Shown here: in pieces, positions 16,905 to 24,703 of the stretch
Layout: every line of letters starts with the position of its first letter
Position numbering within the stretch: position 1 is the stretch's first letter
NCBI GenBank assembly: GCA_905215385.1
Contig: CAJMPY010000020.1
Coordinates: 1-51,715 of the forward strand
Length of the DNA stretch: 51,715 nt
Reading direction: 5' to 3'
DNA from: an uncultured bacterium
Lineage (GTDB): Bacteria > Actinomycetota > Coriobacteriia > Coriobacteriales > Coriobacteriaceae
Made by a program: the position numbers and the translations under genes
The notes under the pieces: model-generated
What the model was told of the DNA's origin: nothing
Database searches by the model: none
Seen by the model: the letters and a program-made list of their open reading frames with translations, nothing else

Positions 16905-17666
16905 ATGGATCAGATTTACGACAACAGGTACTATTCCGCCGGTTCGCGCGAGCCGTCGCCTCGCCGTGCGCGCACGGTGCAGCTCGGTGGGTCCGCTTAT
17001 GCCGGCGCCGACCGCTCCACGCAGCGCCCGGCAAGTACCTCGCGCCCCAATGCTCAATCAAATACCTTGGCAGATGGACCGGTGCGCCCGGCACGTTCGT
17101 CGCATGCGTCGCGTCCCTCGACTCAAGCACACGACAAATCGAGTAGGCCCTCGAACCGTCTTTCGGGCTCGGACTTTATGCATTACGCCAACGACAACGC
17201 GGTTGTCAAGGCGATCTATGACTTTACGCATGGCCCTCTGCGTCCGCTGTTTATCGGTATCGTGGTGGCGCTGGTGCTCGTGAGCCTGTATTTCCCCGTG
17301 CGCGATCTGTACGTGGCAAAGCGTTCGAGCGATATCTTGGCCAAGCAGGTCGAGATTCGCCAGCAGTACAACGACGAGCTGCAGAAAAGCGTCGACAAAC
17401 TGCTCTCGGAGGAGGGCATTAAGGACGCGGCGACCGAGGACCTGGGCCTGGTGATGCCCGGCGAGACCAAGATTGACGTGCTGGGCCTGGACGACGATTC
17501 GGACTCGTCGTCGAGCAAAAAGTCCTCGAACGCCAAGAAGGCCAGCGAAGTCGCCAAAGAGATCGAAGAGGTCGGCAAGGACGCGCCGTGGTACATCCAG
17601 ACGCTCGATATGCTGTTTGGGTTTAACGGCGTCGAGGGCCAGACGGTCGTGTCCAACGGCAAATAG
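16905..17666 (+). CDS. DivIC/FtsB-like septum formation protein
   Basis: 253 aa. A basic, disordered cytoplasmic tail (about 1-108), one membrane segment (about 113-130, LFIGIVVALVLVSLYF), then a short coiled coil (LAKQVEIRQQYNDELQKSVDKLL) and a conserved-looking box KDAATEDLGLVMPGE, the usual end of the FtsB/DivIC domain (family EARxxLGxxxPGE). The C-terminus is a Ser/Lys/Glu-rich tail. Such proteins join FtsL and FtsQ at the divisome. The ppx/gppA gene follows 20 bases later; this divIC-ppx pairing is common in actinobacteria. The long N-terminal tail is typical of actinobacterial forms. Confidence 0.82.
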   Translation: MDQIYDNRYYSAGSREPSPRRARTVQLGGSAYAGADRSTQRPASTSRPNAQSNTLADGPVRPARSSHASRPSTQAHDKSSRPSNRLSGSDFMHYANDNAVVKAIYDFTHGPLRPLFIGIVVALVLVSLYFPVRDLYVAKRSSDILAKQVEIRQQYNDELQKSVDKLLSEEGIKDAATEDLGLVMPGETKIDVLGLDDDSDSSSSKKSSNAKKASEVAKEIEEVGKDAPWYIQTLDMLFGFNGVEGQTVVSNGK

Positions 17667-17686
17667 CGCCCGGAGGGGAGCCTGAA

Positions 17687-18691
17687 ATGACGCATTGCGA
17701 CAAACGATATAAGGTGGCGGCGATTGACCTGGGAACGGTGTCGTCGCGACTGGTGCTGGCCCAGGTCGAGGGTGGGGCGATCGTGGAATCGTCCAAGCAT
17801 ACCGAGATTACCGACTTGGGCGAGGGCGTGGATGCGACGGGGCGCTTTTGCGAGGCGGCCGTTGAACGCGTGCTCGCTGCGTGCCGAATGTTTGTGGACG
17901 AGGCCCGTGCCTTTGGGGCCGCGTGCGTCTGCACCACGTGCACGAGCGCCGCGCGCGATGCGTCCAATGCCGCGCTGCTGCTGGACGGCCTGCGCGAGCT
18001 GGGGCTCGAGCCGCAGGTGATTCCGGGCGAGGTCGAGGCACGCCTGACGTTTTTTGGCGTGGCGCACGACTTTGCTGGCGAGCGCATCATTGTTGCCGAT
18101 TCGGGCGGCGGATCCACGGAGCTCGCGACGGGCGTCTATGCGCCGGAGCGCGACGTCTTTGCGCTGGAGGGAACTCGCTCGCTGGACATCGGCTGCCGCC
18201 GCGTGACCGAGCGGTTTTTCTCGGCACTGCCGCCGTCGACGAATGAGCTTGCGGCTGCTGCCGGCTGGGCAAACGAGCAGTTTACGGGCTACTTTGAGAG
18301 TCTGCCTGTCGACTTTGAGCGCGCCGAGCGCCTGGTCGCGGTGGGTGGTACCGTCACCACGCTCGTTGCGCTGGTACACGAGCTGGAGCCGTATGATTCG
18401 AGCTTTGTGCACCTGCGCGAGCTTTCGCTGGAGCAGGTTTCGGCCGCTATCGAGCGCATGTCCGCGCTGGATGTTGCGGGCATTGCCGCGTTACCGGGCG
18501 TGCAACCCAAGCGTGCGGGCGTGATCCTCGCCGGTGCCGCGGTGATTCGCGAGCTCATGCGAGCCGGCGGCTACAAGACGCTCACCGTAAGTGAGAACAG
18601 CCTCCTCGCCGGCATGGCCGCCACCATCAACGAGGTTCTCGACGGCGCGACCCCCACCATCGCCTGGACCCCGAGCCTGAGCACCCTTTAA
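17687..18691 (+). CDS. Ppx/GppA family phosphatase
   Basis: 334 aa, actin/ASKHA fold. AAIDLGTVSSRLVLAQV at residues 11-27 is the first phosphate-binding loop, CTSAARDA the catalytic region, VADSGGGSTEL the second loop, and VAVGGTVTTL and GVQPKRAGVILAGA the C-terminal family motifs. It lacks the C-terminal HD domain of long E. coli Ppx, so it is the short form; it hydrolyses polyphosphate or pppGpp. Two cysteines in CVCTTCTS are unusual for the family. Follows divIC closely; the pair probably forms one operon. Confidence 0.88.
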   Translation: MTHCDKRYKVAAIDLGTVSSRLVLAQVEGGAIVESSKHTEITDLGEGVDATGRFCEAAVERVLAACRMFVDEARAFGAACVCTTCTSAARDASNAALLLDGLRELGLEPQVIPGEVEARLTFFGVAHDFAGERIIVADSGGGSTELATGVYAPERDVFALEGTRSLDIGCRRVTERFFSALPPSTNELAAAAGWANEQFTGYFESLPVDFERAERLVAVGGTVTTLVALVHELEPYDSSFVHLRELSLEQVSAAIERMSALDVAGIAALPGVQPKRAGVILAGAAVIRELMRAGGYKTLTVSENSLLAGMAATINEVLDGATPTIAWTPSLSTL

Positions 18692-18745
18692 AAGTAGTCA
18701 AAAAAGCTCTGTCCCAAATGAGCTGCTCTGCAGTTGACGGCACCT

Positions 18746-18785
18746 AAAAGAAACGAGCCCGCATCCCTGGGGGACACGGGCTCGT
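18746..18785 (-). terminator. Terminator of tRNA-Leu
   Basis: Stem acgagcccg (18753-18761) with cgggctcgt (18777-18785). Read on the minus strand it is followed by tttcttttagg, as expected downstream of the tRNA gene. It may also end ppx transcription from the other side. Confidence 0.75.
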
Positions 18786-18795
18786 AAGCACTACA

Positions 18796-18880
18796 TGGTA
18801 GGGGCGGTGGGACTCGAACCCACAATCCTTGCGGCGAGAGATTTTAAGTCTCCTGCGTATGCCAATTCCGCCACGCCCCC
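18796..18880 (-). tRNA. tRNA-Leu (UAA)
   Basis: On the minus strand the gene begins gggggcg and ends cgcccct-a-CCA, giving a seven-base-pair acceptor stem with a terminal G:U, discriminator A and an encoded CCA (18796-18798). The anticodon loop contains cttaaaa with anticodon TAA. A long class II variable arm (ctcgccgcaaggat region) and the T loop ggttcgagtcc are present. All features agree with leucine identity. Confidence 0.95.
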
Positions 18881-18911
18881 GTGAGACTAGAAGTCTAGCA
18901 CAAGCCGTCCG

Positions 18912-19535
18912 TTACGCGTTGACGGCCATCGAGTGCTGGCCCGACTTTTCCAAGTACTCGGCAAACTTGGCCTCGTCGCCCTTGTTCTTGTACTGCAGGG
19001 CCAGCAGGTATTCCAAGCGGCAGCGCTTGACCGGGTCGTCGCCGACATCCTCGAGCATGCGCTCCAGCTCGGGAATGTCGTTGTGACGCTTGAGGATCAT
19101 CGTGTCGTACATCAGCTGGCACTCGTGCGCGACCGCCTCGGCCTGACCGCCCTCAAAGCCCTTGATTTCGTGCAGCAGCTCCTTGGACTTTTTGCGGTCC
19201 TCCTGGCCAACGTAGTAGTTAAAGGCCTTGATCACCAGGTCGACGCGCTGCATCTTGGGCAGGTTGAGTCCCAGCAGCAGGTCGAACATCTCGCCGGCGC
19301 GCTCGTGGTCCTCGCGCAGCAGATAGGAGTTTAGACGCAGGTAGTCGCGGTTGTAGCGCGGGTACAGCATGCTGGTGAGTTTGCCGTCGAGCAAACGATC
19401 GAACTCGGCCCACTGTTTGGCGGCCATCAACTGTTGCAGGCGTTTAAACGTAGTGCGTTTTTTGACGCTAAAGAACACCGATACGGCGATACAGATGATA
19501 ACGACGGCGGTCCAGAGTGTGCGGGAATCGGGCAT
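18912..19535 (-). CDS. Membrane-anchored TPR-like protein of unknown function
   Basis: 207 aa. An N-terminal membrane anchor (about residues 8-23, WTAVVIICIAVSVFFSV) is followed by a basic stop-transfer KKRTTFKR and a wholly helical cytoplasmic domain with repeated leucine-rich helices (FDLLLGLNLPKMQRVDLVIKA, RLEYLLALQYKNKGDEAKFA), resembling tetratricopeptide repeats. No catalytic motif is visible. It could be a scaffold or assembly factor. Located beside the tRNA and divergent from the PTS gene. Real gene on codon use; function unknown. Confidence 0.75.
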   Translation of the reverse strand: MPDSRTLWTAVVIICIAVSVFFSVKKRTTFKRLQQLMAAKQWAEFDRLLDGKLTSMLYPRYNRDYLRLNSYLLREDHERAGEMFDLLLGLNLPKMQRVDLVIKAFNYYVGQEDRKKSKELLHEIKGFEGGQAEAVAHECQLMYDTMILKRHNDIPELERMLEDVGDDPVKRCRLEYLLALQYKNKGDEAKFAEYLEKSGQHSMAVNA

Positions 19536-19698
19536 ATTGGGATCCTTAGTCGCTCATATAGCGAGCGGTATGACAACACGTACTAGATGTATTATACGCA
19601 GCGCGCAAGCAAACTGGCATAAAAGCTCATCGAGGCTAAGTGCCATCGCTCGCTGCGGTACACTTACCTAAAGTAAACCATGAAGGGAGACATTACCT

Positions 19699-19986
19699 AT
19701 GAAGAAGATCGTTTTGGCTTGCGGTGCTGGCGCTGCTACTTCCACGCTCGTTGCCCAGAAGGTCGCCACCATGCTCGATGCCAACGGTTATGCCGGCAAG
19801 TACGAGATCGTGCAGTGCGCTATCTCCGAGGCCAAGGATTACTGCGACGAGGGCGCTGACCTGCTGATCGCCACCACCGTTGCCCCCGAGGGACTCACCT
19901 GCCCGTACGTGAGCGGCGTGCCCTTCATGACCGGCATGAACCGCGTCGCTGCCGAGAAGGCCGTCCTCGACGTCATGGCTCAGTAG
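19699..19986 (+). CDS. PTS EIIB component, galactitol-type
   Basis: 95 aa, a single-domain phosphotransferase IIB. The phosphorylated cysteine is C8 in VLACGAGAATSTLVA, the CxxG-type loop of the galactitol/GatB family, and the rest has the P-loop-like alpha/beta pattern (DLLIATTVAPE). IIB accepts phosphate from IIA and passes it to the sugar. No IIA or IIC gene is nearby; the only close neighbour is a VOC protein 12 bases downstream. It may serve a transporter encoded elsewhere, or be regulatory. Clear AAGGGAG ribosome site. Confidence 0.85.
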   Translation: MKKIVLACGAGAATSTLVAQKVATMLDANGYAGKYEIVQCAISEAKDYCDEGADLLIATTVAPEGLTCPYVSGVPFMTGMNRVAAEKAVLDVMAQ

Positions 19987-19997
19987 GCGCTGACTGT

Positions 19998-20372
19998 ATG
20001 AGTGAGCAGAACGCCAACCCGGTCGAGCTTTTTGGCATGCGCGTTGCCCATGTGGGCATCAACGCCACCGACCCGGCAGACGCCTTGGAGATCGCGGAGC
20101 TGTTCTCGACGATGATGGGCCTGCCCGTTATCGAGACCCCGGTTTCGTACTTTAACGATTCGCTGGTCGAGGTTATGAAGCAGAACGGTCGTGGCACCAA
20201 GGGCCACATTGGCTTTGCCGTCAACGACATCGATGCGGCCGAGAAGTGGTTTGCCGAGCGCGGGCTCGAGGTCAACGAGGAGTCGCGCGCGCTGCTGCCC
20301 GACGGTAGCACCAAGCTCGTGTACTTTAAGCGCGAGTTCGCCGGCTTCGCCGTGCACCTGTGCCGCGAGTAG
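19998..20372 (+). CDS. VOC-superfamily (glyoxalase-like) protein
   Basis: 124 aa, one beta-alpha-beta-beta-beta module pair: MRVAHVGINATDPADALEIAELFSTMMG opens the fold, GHIGFAVNDIDAAEKWFAERG begins the second half, and FKREFAGFAVHLCRE closes it with the usual terminal glutamate ligand. The histidines in HVG and GHIG and the final E are candidate metal ligands. Substrate not predictable; small VOC proteins range from glyoxalases to antibiotic-binding proteins and epimerases. Directly downstream of the PTS IIB gene, so a sugar-phosphate-related role is possible. Followed by a terminator. Confidence 0.82.
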   Translation: MSEQNANPVELFGMRVAHVGINATDPADALEIAELFSTMMGLPVIETPVSYFNDSLVEVMKQNGRGTKGHIGFAVNDIDAAEKWFAERGLEVNEESRALLPDGSTKLVYFKREFAGFAVHLCRE

Positions 20373-20395
20373 CGCACGAGCTGCTATGGCTAACG

Positions 20396-20432
20396 AAAAA
20401 TGGGGTAAGGCGCGTGGCTTTGCCCCATTTTT
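20396..20432. terminator. Intrinsic terminator after the VOC gene
   Basis: Arms aaaaatggggtaa (20396-20408) and ttgccccattttt (20420-20432) with a flanking A run and T run, so it can act in both directions; it lies between the VOC gene and the convergent histidine kinase. Confidence 0.88.
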
Positions 20433-20464
20433 AATGCCGAGAGGGTGACTGACGGGCTGCCGTA

Positions 20465-20652
20465 AATCGAAGGTGAATGCTTTTCCGCGAAGTGAACGAG
20501 TGAAATCGAGCCCCTGAAGCATCGACACTTTTACGTCGCTCTTTCCTGCGGTTTTGTCAGGTATTTCCTGCGGTTTTGGCGCCAAAAAGTGCGGATGCTT
20601 CGGGGGTCCAAAATAGGTCGTTCACTTCGCGGAAAAGCATTCACCTTCGATT
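20465..20652. repeat. Foldback element family 2, copy A
   Basis: 188 bases. Outer arms 20465-20499 and 20618-20652 are perfect complements over 35 bp (arm begins aatcgaaggtgaatgc, then ttttccgcgaagtgaacga). An inner stem pairs cccctgaagcatcgacactttt with the complement of aaaagtgcggatgcttcggggg, with a few mismatches. The loop holds the sequence tttcctgcggtttt twice in tandem. Copy B at 23507-23688 has the same architecture and orientation, with compensatory changes in the outer arms. It fills the space between the VOC-gene terminator and the convergent histidine kinase stop. Not a known RNA family that I recognise. Confidence 0.9.
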
Positions 20653-20666
20653 CGTGAGAGACGCCC

Positions 20667-21962
20667 CTACCGTGGCAGGCGAATCGTAAAGCGGCTGCCG
20701 ACGCCCTCGACTGAGGTCACGCCAATGACACCGCCATGGCTGTCGACGATCCACTTGGCAATGGCAAGCCCCAGACCCGAGCCCTGTGCGCCGGCATCGC
20801 GTGCATTGTCGGCGCGGTAGAACCGTTCAAACGCGTGAGCTGCGGATTCCTGGTTCATGCCGATGCCCTCGTCCTCAACACTTATGTCGATCGTGCCCAA
20901 GCCCGCATTGGGCGTTATGCCAAATGTGACGGTCGTTCCCGCATCCGAGTACTTGGCGGCGTTTTGCACGATCACGCGCAGAGCCTGCTTCACGAGCGCC
21001 ACGTCGACGGGCGCGTCGCAGCGCGGGTCGCTGGCAAGCAAGGCGTCAAAAGCCAGCCGATACGTGTGCTCGGCATCGATCATCTGCGACTCCTCGCATA
21101 CCTCGCCGACCAGTGCGGCCAGGTTGGTATTCGCATGCCGCAGGGCCGTGCGTCCGGCATCGCCGCGCGCCAAAAACAGCAGCTGCTCCACGAGCTCCTG
21201 CATGTGCTCGCTTTCGGCCTTGAGCGAGGCGATGGACTCTGCCAGTACGTCCGGGTCGTTTTTACCCCAGCGGTCGAGCATGTTCACGTAGCCCTGAATC
21301 ACCGCGATGGGCGTGCGCAGCTCGTGGCTCGCATCGTTGACAAAGCGCATCTGCTGCAGCTTGGCCTCTTGCATCTGGCGCAGCAGGCGGTTGAGTGCGA
21401 CCTCGATGCTTGCCAGGTCGGCGTCGCCGGTGGTGACGCTCGGCGAGTCGACGCTTGCGCGCTCGATGGCCTGCTCCAGCGTTTCCATCTTGCCGCCGGA
21501 GAGCTGCATACGGCCGAGCTCGTCCACGCGCAAGGCAAGGTCGTTGAGCGGCGCCATGGTGCGGCGCACGCGGCGGGCGCCGCCGAGCATGTTGAGCACG
21601 CTGATGACCTGCCAACCCATAACGACAAGGTAGAGAGGCCATAGCGCGACGAGGTCCTGCGCGAGGGGGAAGGTCTTGGTGGTACGCACAAACTCGACGG
21701 TATAGGTGAGCGTTGTCAGGTCCCAGCCGCGTGCGGGCGTCAGCGACATGCCGTGAACGGTGGCGCCGGGAATCCAGCCTGCGGTAAACGCGCTGTCGGG
21801 CAGCGTCTGGTTGTATCCATAGACGAGGATCGCCGCCGCAATCACCATCAGCAACAGATCGAGCCAGACGTAGCTCATCAAGCGGCGCCACATATAGCCC
21901 CAGTTGATGGCGCGGGCGATGGAGGTGACGCGCTTGGCCTCGGCGTTATGCGCGGCAGACAT
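20667..21962 (-). CDS. Two-component sensor histidine kinase
   Basis: 431 aa membrane kinase of the OmpR-partner type. Two membrane segments (about residues 33-48, LLLMVIAAAILVYGY, and about 105-125, ALWPLYLVVMGWQVISVL) enclose an extracytoplasmic loop of about 55 residues. A HAMP-like stretch follows, then the H box NDASHELRTPIAV with the phospho-accepting histidine, the N box QNAAKYS and the G boxes DEGIGM and GSGLGLAI. Start ATG at 21962 overlaps the response regulator stop by 17 bases; the longer open frame to 22043 is inside the regulator. Signal unknown. Confidence 0.9.
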   Translation of the reverse strand: MSAAHNAEAKRVTSIARAINWGYMWRRLMSYVWLDLLLMVIAAAILVYGYNQTLPDSAFTAGWIPGATVHGMSLTPARGWDLTTLTYTVEFVRTTKTFPLAQDLVALWPLYLVVMGWQVISVLNMLGGARRVRRTMAPLNDLALRVDELGRMQLSGGKMETLEQAIERASVDSPSVTTGDADLASIEVALNRLLRQMQEAKLQQMRFVNDASHELRTPIAVIQGYVNMLDRWGKNDPDVLAESIASLKAESEHMQELVEQLLFLARGDAGRTALRHANTNLAALVGEVCEESQMIDAEHTYRLAFDALLASDPRCDAPVDVALVKQALRVIVQNAAKYSDAGTTVTFGITPNAGLGTIDISVEDEGIGMNQESAAHAFERFYRADNARDAGAQGSGLGLAIAKWIVDSHGGVIGVTSVEGVGSRFTIRLPR

Positions 21963-22731
21963 AGCCCACCCCGCGCACGGTCTGGATGATGCGGGCGCCG
22001 CCAGCGTCTTCGATCTTGGCGCGCAAATGTGCGATGTGCACATCGACGTTGTTGGTATCGCCCACGTAGTCGTAGCCTAGCGCCTCATGCGCGATGCGCT
22101 CGCGCGTGAGCACGGTGCCGGCGTGCGCCATAAGCAGGGCGAGGACGTCGAACTCGCGGGCCGTGAGCGCGATGGACGAGCCGCCGACCGTGACTTCGCG
22201 GCGGTCGGGGTCGAGCGCAACCGATCCCACGGTGAGTGTGGCAGGGGAGGGCGAGGCAGGGGTCTGGGCCATGTCACTGGCCGGGGGCATCGCGGTGGCC
22301 TTCTCGCCCGCGACGCCCGCCATGCCCGCTCCGGCGCCGGCGCCGCCAACGCCCGAAGCCGCCCGCACGGCCTCCGAGCGCTTCAGTGCCACGCGGATCC
22401 GTGCGAACAGCTCCTCAATCGCAAATGGCTTGGTCAGGTAATCGTCGGCGCCGGCATCGAGCCCGGCCACCTTGTCCATCACGGCATCGCGCGCGGTGAC
22501 CATAATCACCGGCACATCCTTGTGCTTGCGGACACGTCGCAAGACCTCCATGCCGTTGAGCTGCGGCAACAGTACGTCGAGCAGAATCAGATCGTAGTCG
22601 CGCTCCAGCGCCAGGTCCACGGCAGTGCGGCCATCGGCGGCGTGTTCCACCTGGTAGCCTTCGTGCTCCAGCTCGAGCGTCACAAAGCGGGCGATTTTCT
22701 CCTCGTCCTCTACGATCAGGATCCGTGCCAT
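21946..22731 (-). CDS. OmpR/PhoB-family response regulator
   Basis: 261 aa. Receiver domain 1-120 with the acidic pocket EDEEK, the phospho-aspartate in LILLDVLLPQLNG and the conserved lysine in DDYLTKPF; winged-helix DNA-binding domain from about 165, ending YDYVGDTNNVDVHIAHLRAKI and VRGVGYV. The two domains are joined by an unusually long Ala/Gly/Pro-rich linker of about 45 residues (GVGGAGAGAGMAGVAGEK and following). Transcribed ahead of its kinase with overlapping ends, so expression is coupled. Confidence 0.92.
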   Translation of the reverse strand: MARILIVEDEEKIARFVTLELEHEGYQVEHAADGRTAVDLALERDYDLILLDVLLPQLNGMEVLRRVRKHKDVPVIMVTARDAVMDKVAGLDAGADDYLTKPFAIEELFARIRVALKRSEAVRAASGVGGAGAGAGMAGVAGEKATAMPPASDMAQTPASPSPATLTVGSVALDPDRREVTVGGSSIALTAREFDVLALLMAHAGTVLTRERIAHEALGYDYVGDTNNVDVHIAHLRAKIEDAGGARIIQTVRGVGYVCRA

Positions 22732-22749
22732 GCGTGCCCCCGTCTGCGA

Positions 22750-23292
22750 TTACTTGTCGTCGTTGAGATTTTGCTTGATGTCGTCCGCGGCGTTGGCAGC
22801 GCTATCCATAAGGTTGTTGATGCTGCCGGGCACGTCGCCGTCGCTGTCGATGCGGTAGCGCATGCCAAAGAACAGGCCAATCAGCATCAGCCATATCGTG
22901 GCGCCCCAGGCAAACAGCGCGACGATGGGGATCAGGATGGGGATGTTGAGGATGATCGCATCGCGGCGCGTGGCGATAAACTTGGTGTCCAGACTCAGGC
23001 GGAAGAGCTTTTTGAGGTACTCCCACACGCCGTCCATCTTCTTGGAGAAGTCGGTCTTTTCGCTCGACTTTTCGTAGGCGGCCTGCGCAGCGACCATCTC
23101 AGCCGAGGGCTCGTCGACCGGCGCGGACTCGGTGGCGACGTGTGCCGACGTGGTCTGGGTCTTGCCCTGCGACTCGAGCCAAATGATGGCGTCCAGAACG
23201 TTGCCGTCGGCGGCGTCGAGCACGGCCTTGGCGTCGGTATAGCTCACGTTGCACTTGGTGCGGATAGTTTCAACTTTTTCGAGGTCGTCCAT
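22750..23292 (-). CDS. DUF4342-type membrane protein with UBA-like N-terminus
   Basis: 180 aa. The first 42 residues (LEKVETIRTKCNVSYTDAK, then VLDAADGNVLDAIIWLE) form a UBA-like three-helix module as in EF-Ts, followed by a charged linker and a C-terminal domain with a hydrophobic span of about 28 residues (IPILIPIVALFAWGATIW). The arrangement fits DUF4342 proteins; function unknown. It lies just upstream of the two-component genes on the same strand (18 bases), so it may belong to the same operon and might be an envelope-stress component. AAAGGAAAGG ribosome site upstream of 23292. Confidence 0.82.
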   Translation of the reverse strand: MDDLEKVETIRTKCNVSYTDAKAVLDAADGNVLDAIIWLESQGKTQTTSAHVATESAPVDEPSAEMVAAQAAYEKSSEKTDFSKKMDGVWEYLKKLFRLSLDTKFIATRRDAIILNIPILIPIVALFAWGATIWLMLIGLFFGMRYRIDSDGDVPGSINNLMDSAANAADDIKQNLNDDK

Positions 23293-23506
23293 GACCTTTC
23301 CTTTCGTTCGATGGGCGCGACGCCGGGCGATTTGCCCGGGCGCGAGCGTTGCGTTCGGCGGCCTGCGTCGCGCGGCGCCGCCCCGCCCTTGGTCGAACTC
23401 TATAGTGCAGGTTATAGATTAAGCGATTCTTGAGCCAAGATTAATGTTGGATGAGTTTTTGGGTGGCAGTGGGGAAGGGAGAGGTGTTCTTCTGGGTGGC
23501 TAGCAG

Positions 23507-23688
23507 CGAGGTCTAATACTTTTCCGAGAAGTGAACGAGCTAAATCGGACCCCCGAAGCATCGACACTTTAAGGGCATCGTTTCCTGCGGTTTCGATACT
23601 GGAATCCTGCGATTTTGCCGACGAAAAATGCGGATGCTTCAGGGGTCCTAAAACAGACGTTCACTTCGCGGAAAAGTATTAGACCTCG
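23507..23688. repeat. Foldback element family 2, copy B
   Basis: 182 bases in the 490-base gap between the DUF4342 gene and the AbiEi-like gene, which diverge. Outer arms 23507-23537 and 23658-23688 pair over 31 bp with one mismatch. The inner stem (acccccgaagcatcgacacttt with the complement of aaaatgcggatgcttcaggggt) and the two tttcctgcggttt-like loop motifs match copy A. The outermost 12-15 bp differ from copy A (gaggtctaatac against gaaggtgaatgc), yet each is mirrored in its own partner arm. Same orientation as copy A. The rest of the gap shows nothing clear. Confidence 0.9.
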
Positions 23689-23771
23689 ATAGCGGGGGAT
23701 GGGGTACCGGTGCAAAACGGCGTCAGACATAGGATAAACAAAGCGCTTCGATCATCAGGAATTAAAATCAC

Positions 23772-23806
23772 GTTGCAAAAGTATGAAAATATCCTGCAAT
23801 TGCAAC
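23772..23806. promoter_or_regulatory. Inverted repeat at the AbiEi-like gene start
   Basis: GTTGCAA (23772-23778) and TTGCAAC (23800-23806) are exact complements 21 bases apart; the second abuts the ATG at 23807 and overlaps the palindrome tgcaattgca. AbiEi-type antitoxins autoregulate by binding inverted repeats upstream of their own gene, so this is a candidate operator. Confidence 0.5.
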
Positions 23807-24433
23807 ATGAAGTACTTTAGCAACATAACGGCGATAAGAGAGCTTTCCGAGAGGGAGGGCGTGTTCACCACAGCTCAACAAGTGGCTCGCATGGACATCT
23901 CTCGAGATGCGCTGGCACACTCATGCCGTGCGGGGCGTCTTGAACGGATATGCCACGGCGCCTACCGGATGTTGGGCACACAGTGCCGAGATACCGACGA
24001 GCTCAACGCTTTTTGGAAGCTCACCAATCCCTCCCTTTGCGCGTGGGAGAGAAAACGCCAGTGGGATGGCATCGCCGTGAGCGGTACGACGGCGGCGAAC
24101 CTGCAGCAAATGGGCGATTTCTATCTGTCCCCCTACAGGATGACCGCGCCCACGCGTATCAATACAAGAAACGAATCCCTTTCTTTTGTAAAGCGCGAGA
24201 TCGCTGAGCAGGACATCGTTTGGCTCGACGGCCTGCCGGTAACCAAGCCCGAGCGAACGCTTGTTGATCTTTGCCTCGATTGCGAGGACCCCTCATTAAT
24301 AATTAATGCCTATCACGACGCGCTTGGACGCGGGCTCGATACGCAGCGGCTGAAAGATCTCGTAAAGGAGAACTCTAAAACCGCCAAAAGACGCGAGCTC
24401 ATGAGGCCTTTGCTGATGGTGCTAAACGGGTAA
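23807..24433 (+). CDS. AbiEi-like type IV antitoxin (orphan)
   Basis: 208 aa. An N-terminal winged-helix module (ITAIRELSEREGVFTTAQQVARM, then ISRDALAHSCRAGRLERICHG, AYRM) and a C-terminal domain with AVSGTTAANL, LPVTKPERTLVDLCLD and a helical end. This is the AbiEi/antitoxin-4 layout; such proteins repress their operon and counter the AbiEii nucleotidyltransferase toxin. The downstream toxin gene is reduced to 21 codons. ATG 23807 is preferred because a candidate operator abuts it; ATG 23783 (216 aa) is the alternative, and neither has a strong ribosome site. GC content here is clearly below that of the housekeeping genes. Confidence 0.78.
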   Translation: MKYFSNITAIRELSEREGVFTTAQQVARMDISRDALAHSCRAGRLERICHGAYRMLGTQCRDTDELNAFWKLTNPSLCAWERKRQWDGIAVSGTTAANLQQMGDFYLSPYRMTAPTRINTRNESLSFVKREIAEQDIVWLDGLPVTKPERTLVDLCLDCEDPSLIINAYHDALGRGLDTQRLKDLVKENSKTAKRRELMRPLLMVLNG

Positions 24434-24448
24434 TGCGAAACGGAGGAC

Positions 24449-24514
24449 ATGGTGAAGTACAAGACGCCTGCCGCATTGGAGATGGCTGTTAGGAATGCCG
24501 CAAGACAGTTTTAA
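24449..24514 (+). pseudogene. Remnant of an AbiEii-type toxin gene
   Basis: A strong ribosome site (GGAGG, 24442-24446) precedes ATG 24449, 13 bases after the AbiEi-like stop. The frame reads MVKYKTPAALEMAVRNAARQF and then stops. KYKTPAALEMAV closely resembles the N-terminus of AbiEii-type nucleotidyltransferase toxins, which usually run to about 300 aa. The next 190 bases carry nothing recognisable as the rest of the toxin. Most simply a toxin truncated by deletion, leaving its antitoxin. Confidence 0.55.
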
Positions 24515-24703
24515 ATGAGCGCTGAAACGTAAAAACATGCTGTGATTGTCATGTCCGCGCCGGCGAAATTAGCGTTACATAATTTGAGTCCCGTGCTGCG
24601 ACGGGATGTTGCAAAGGCGAATTGATAATGGGCGCTTTGACTACGATAGGAACCATCGACTTGGATTATCCTGGTTTTATCGAGCGAACAACGTGCGAGT
24701 GAG

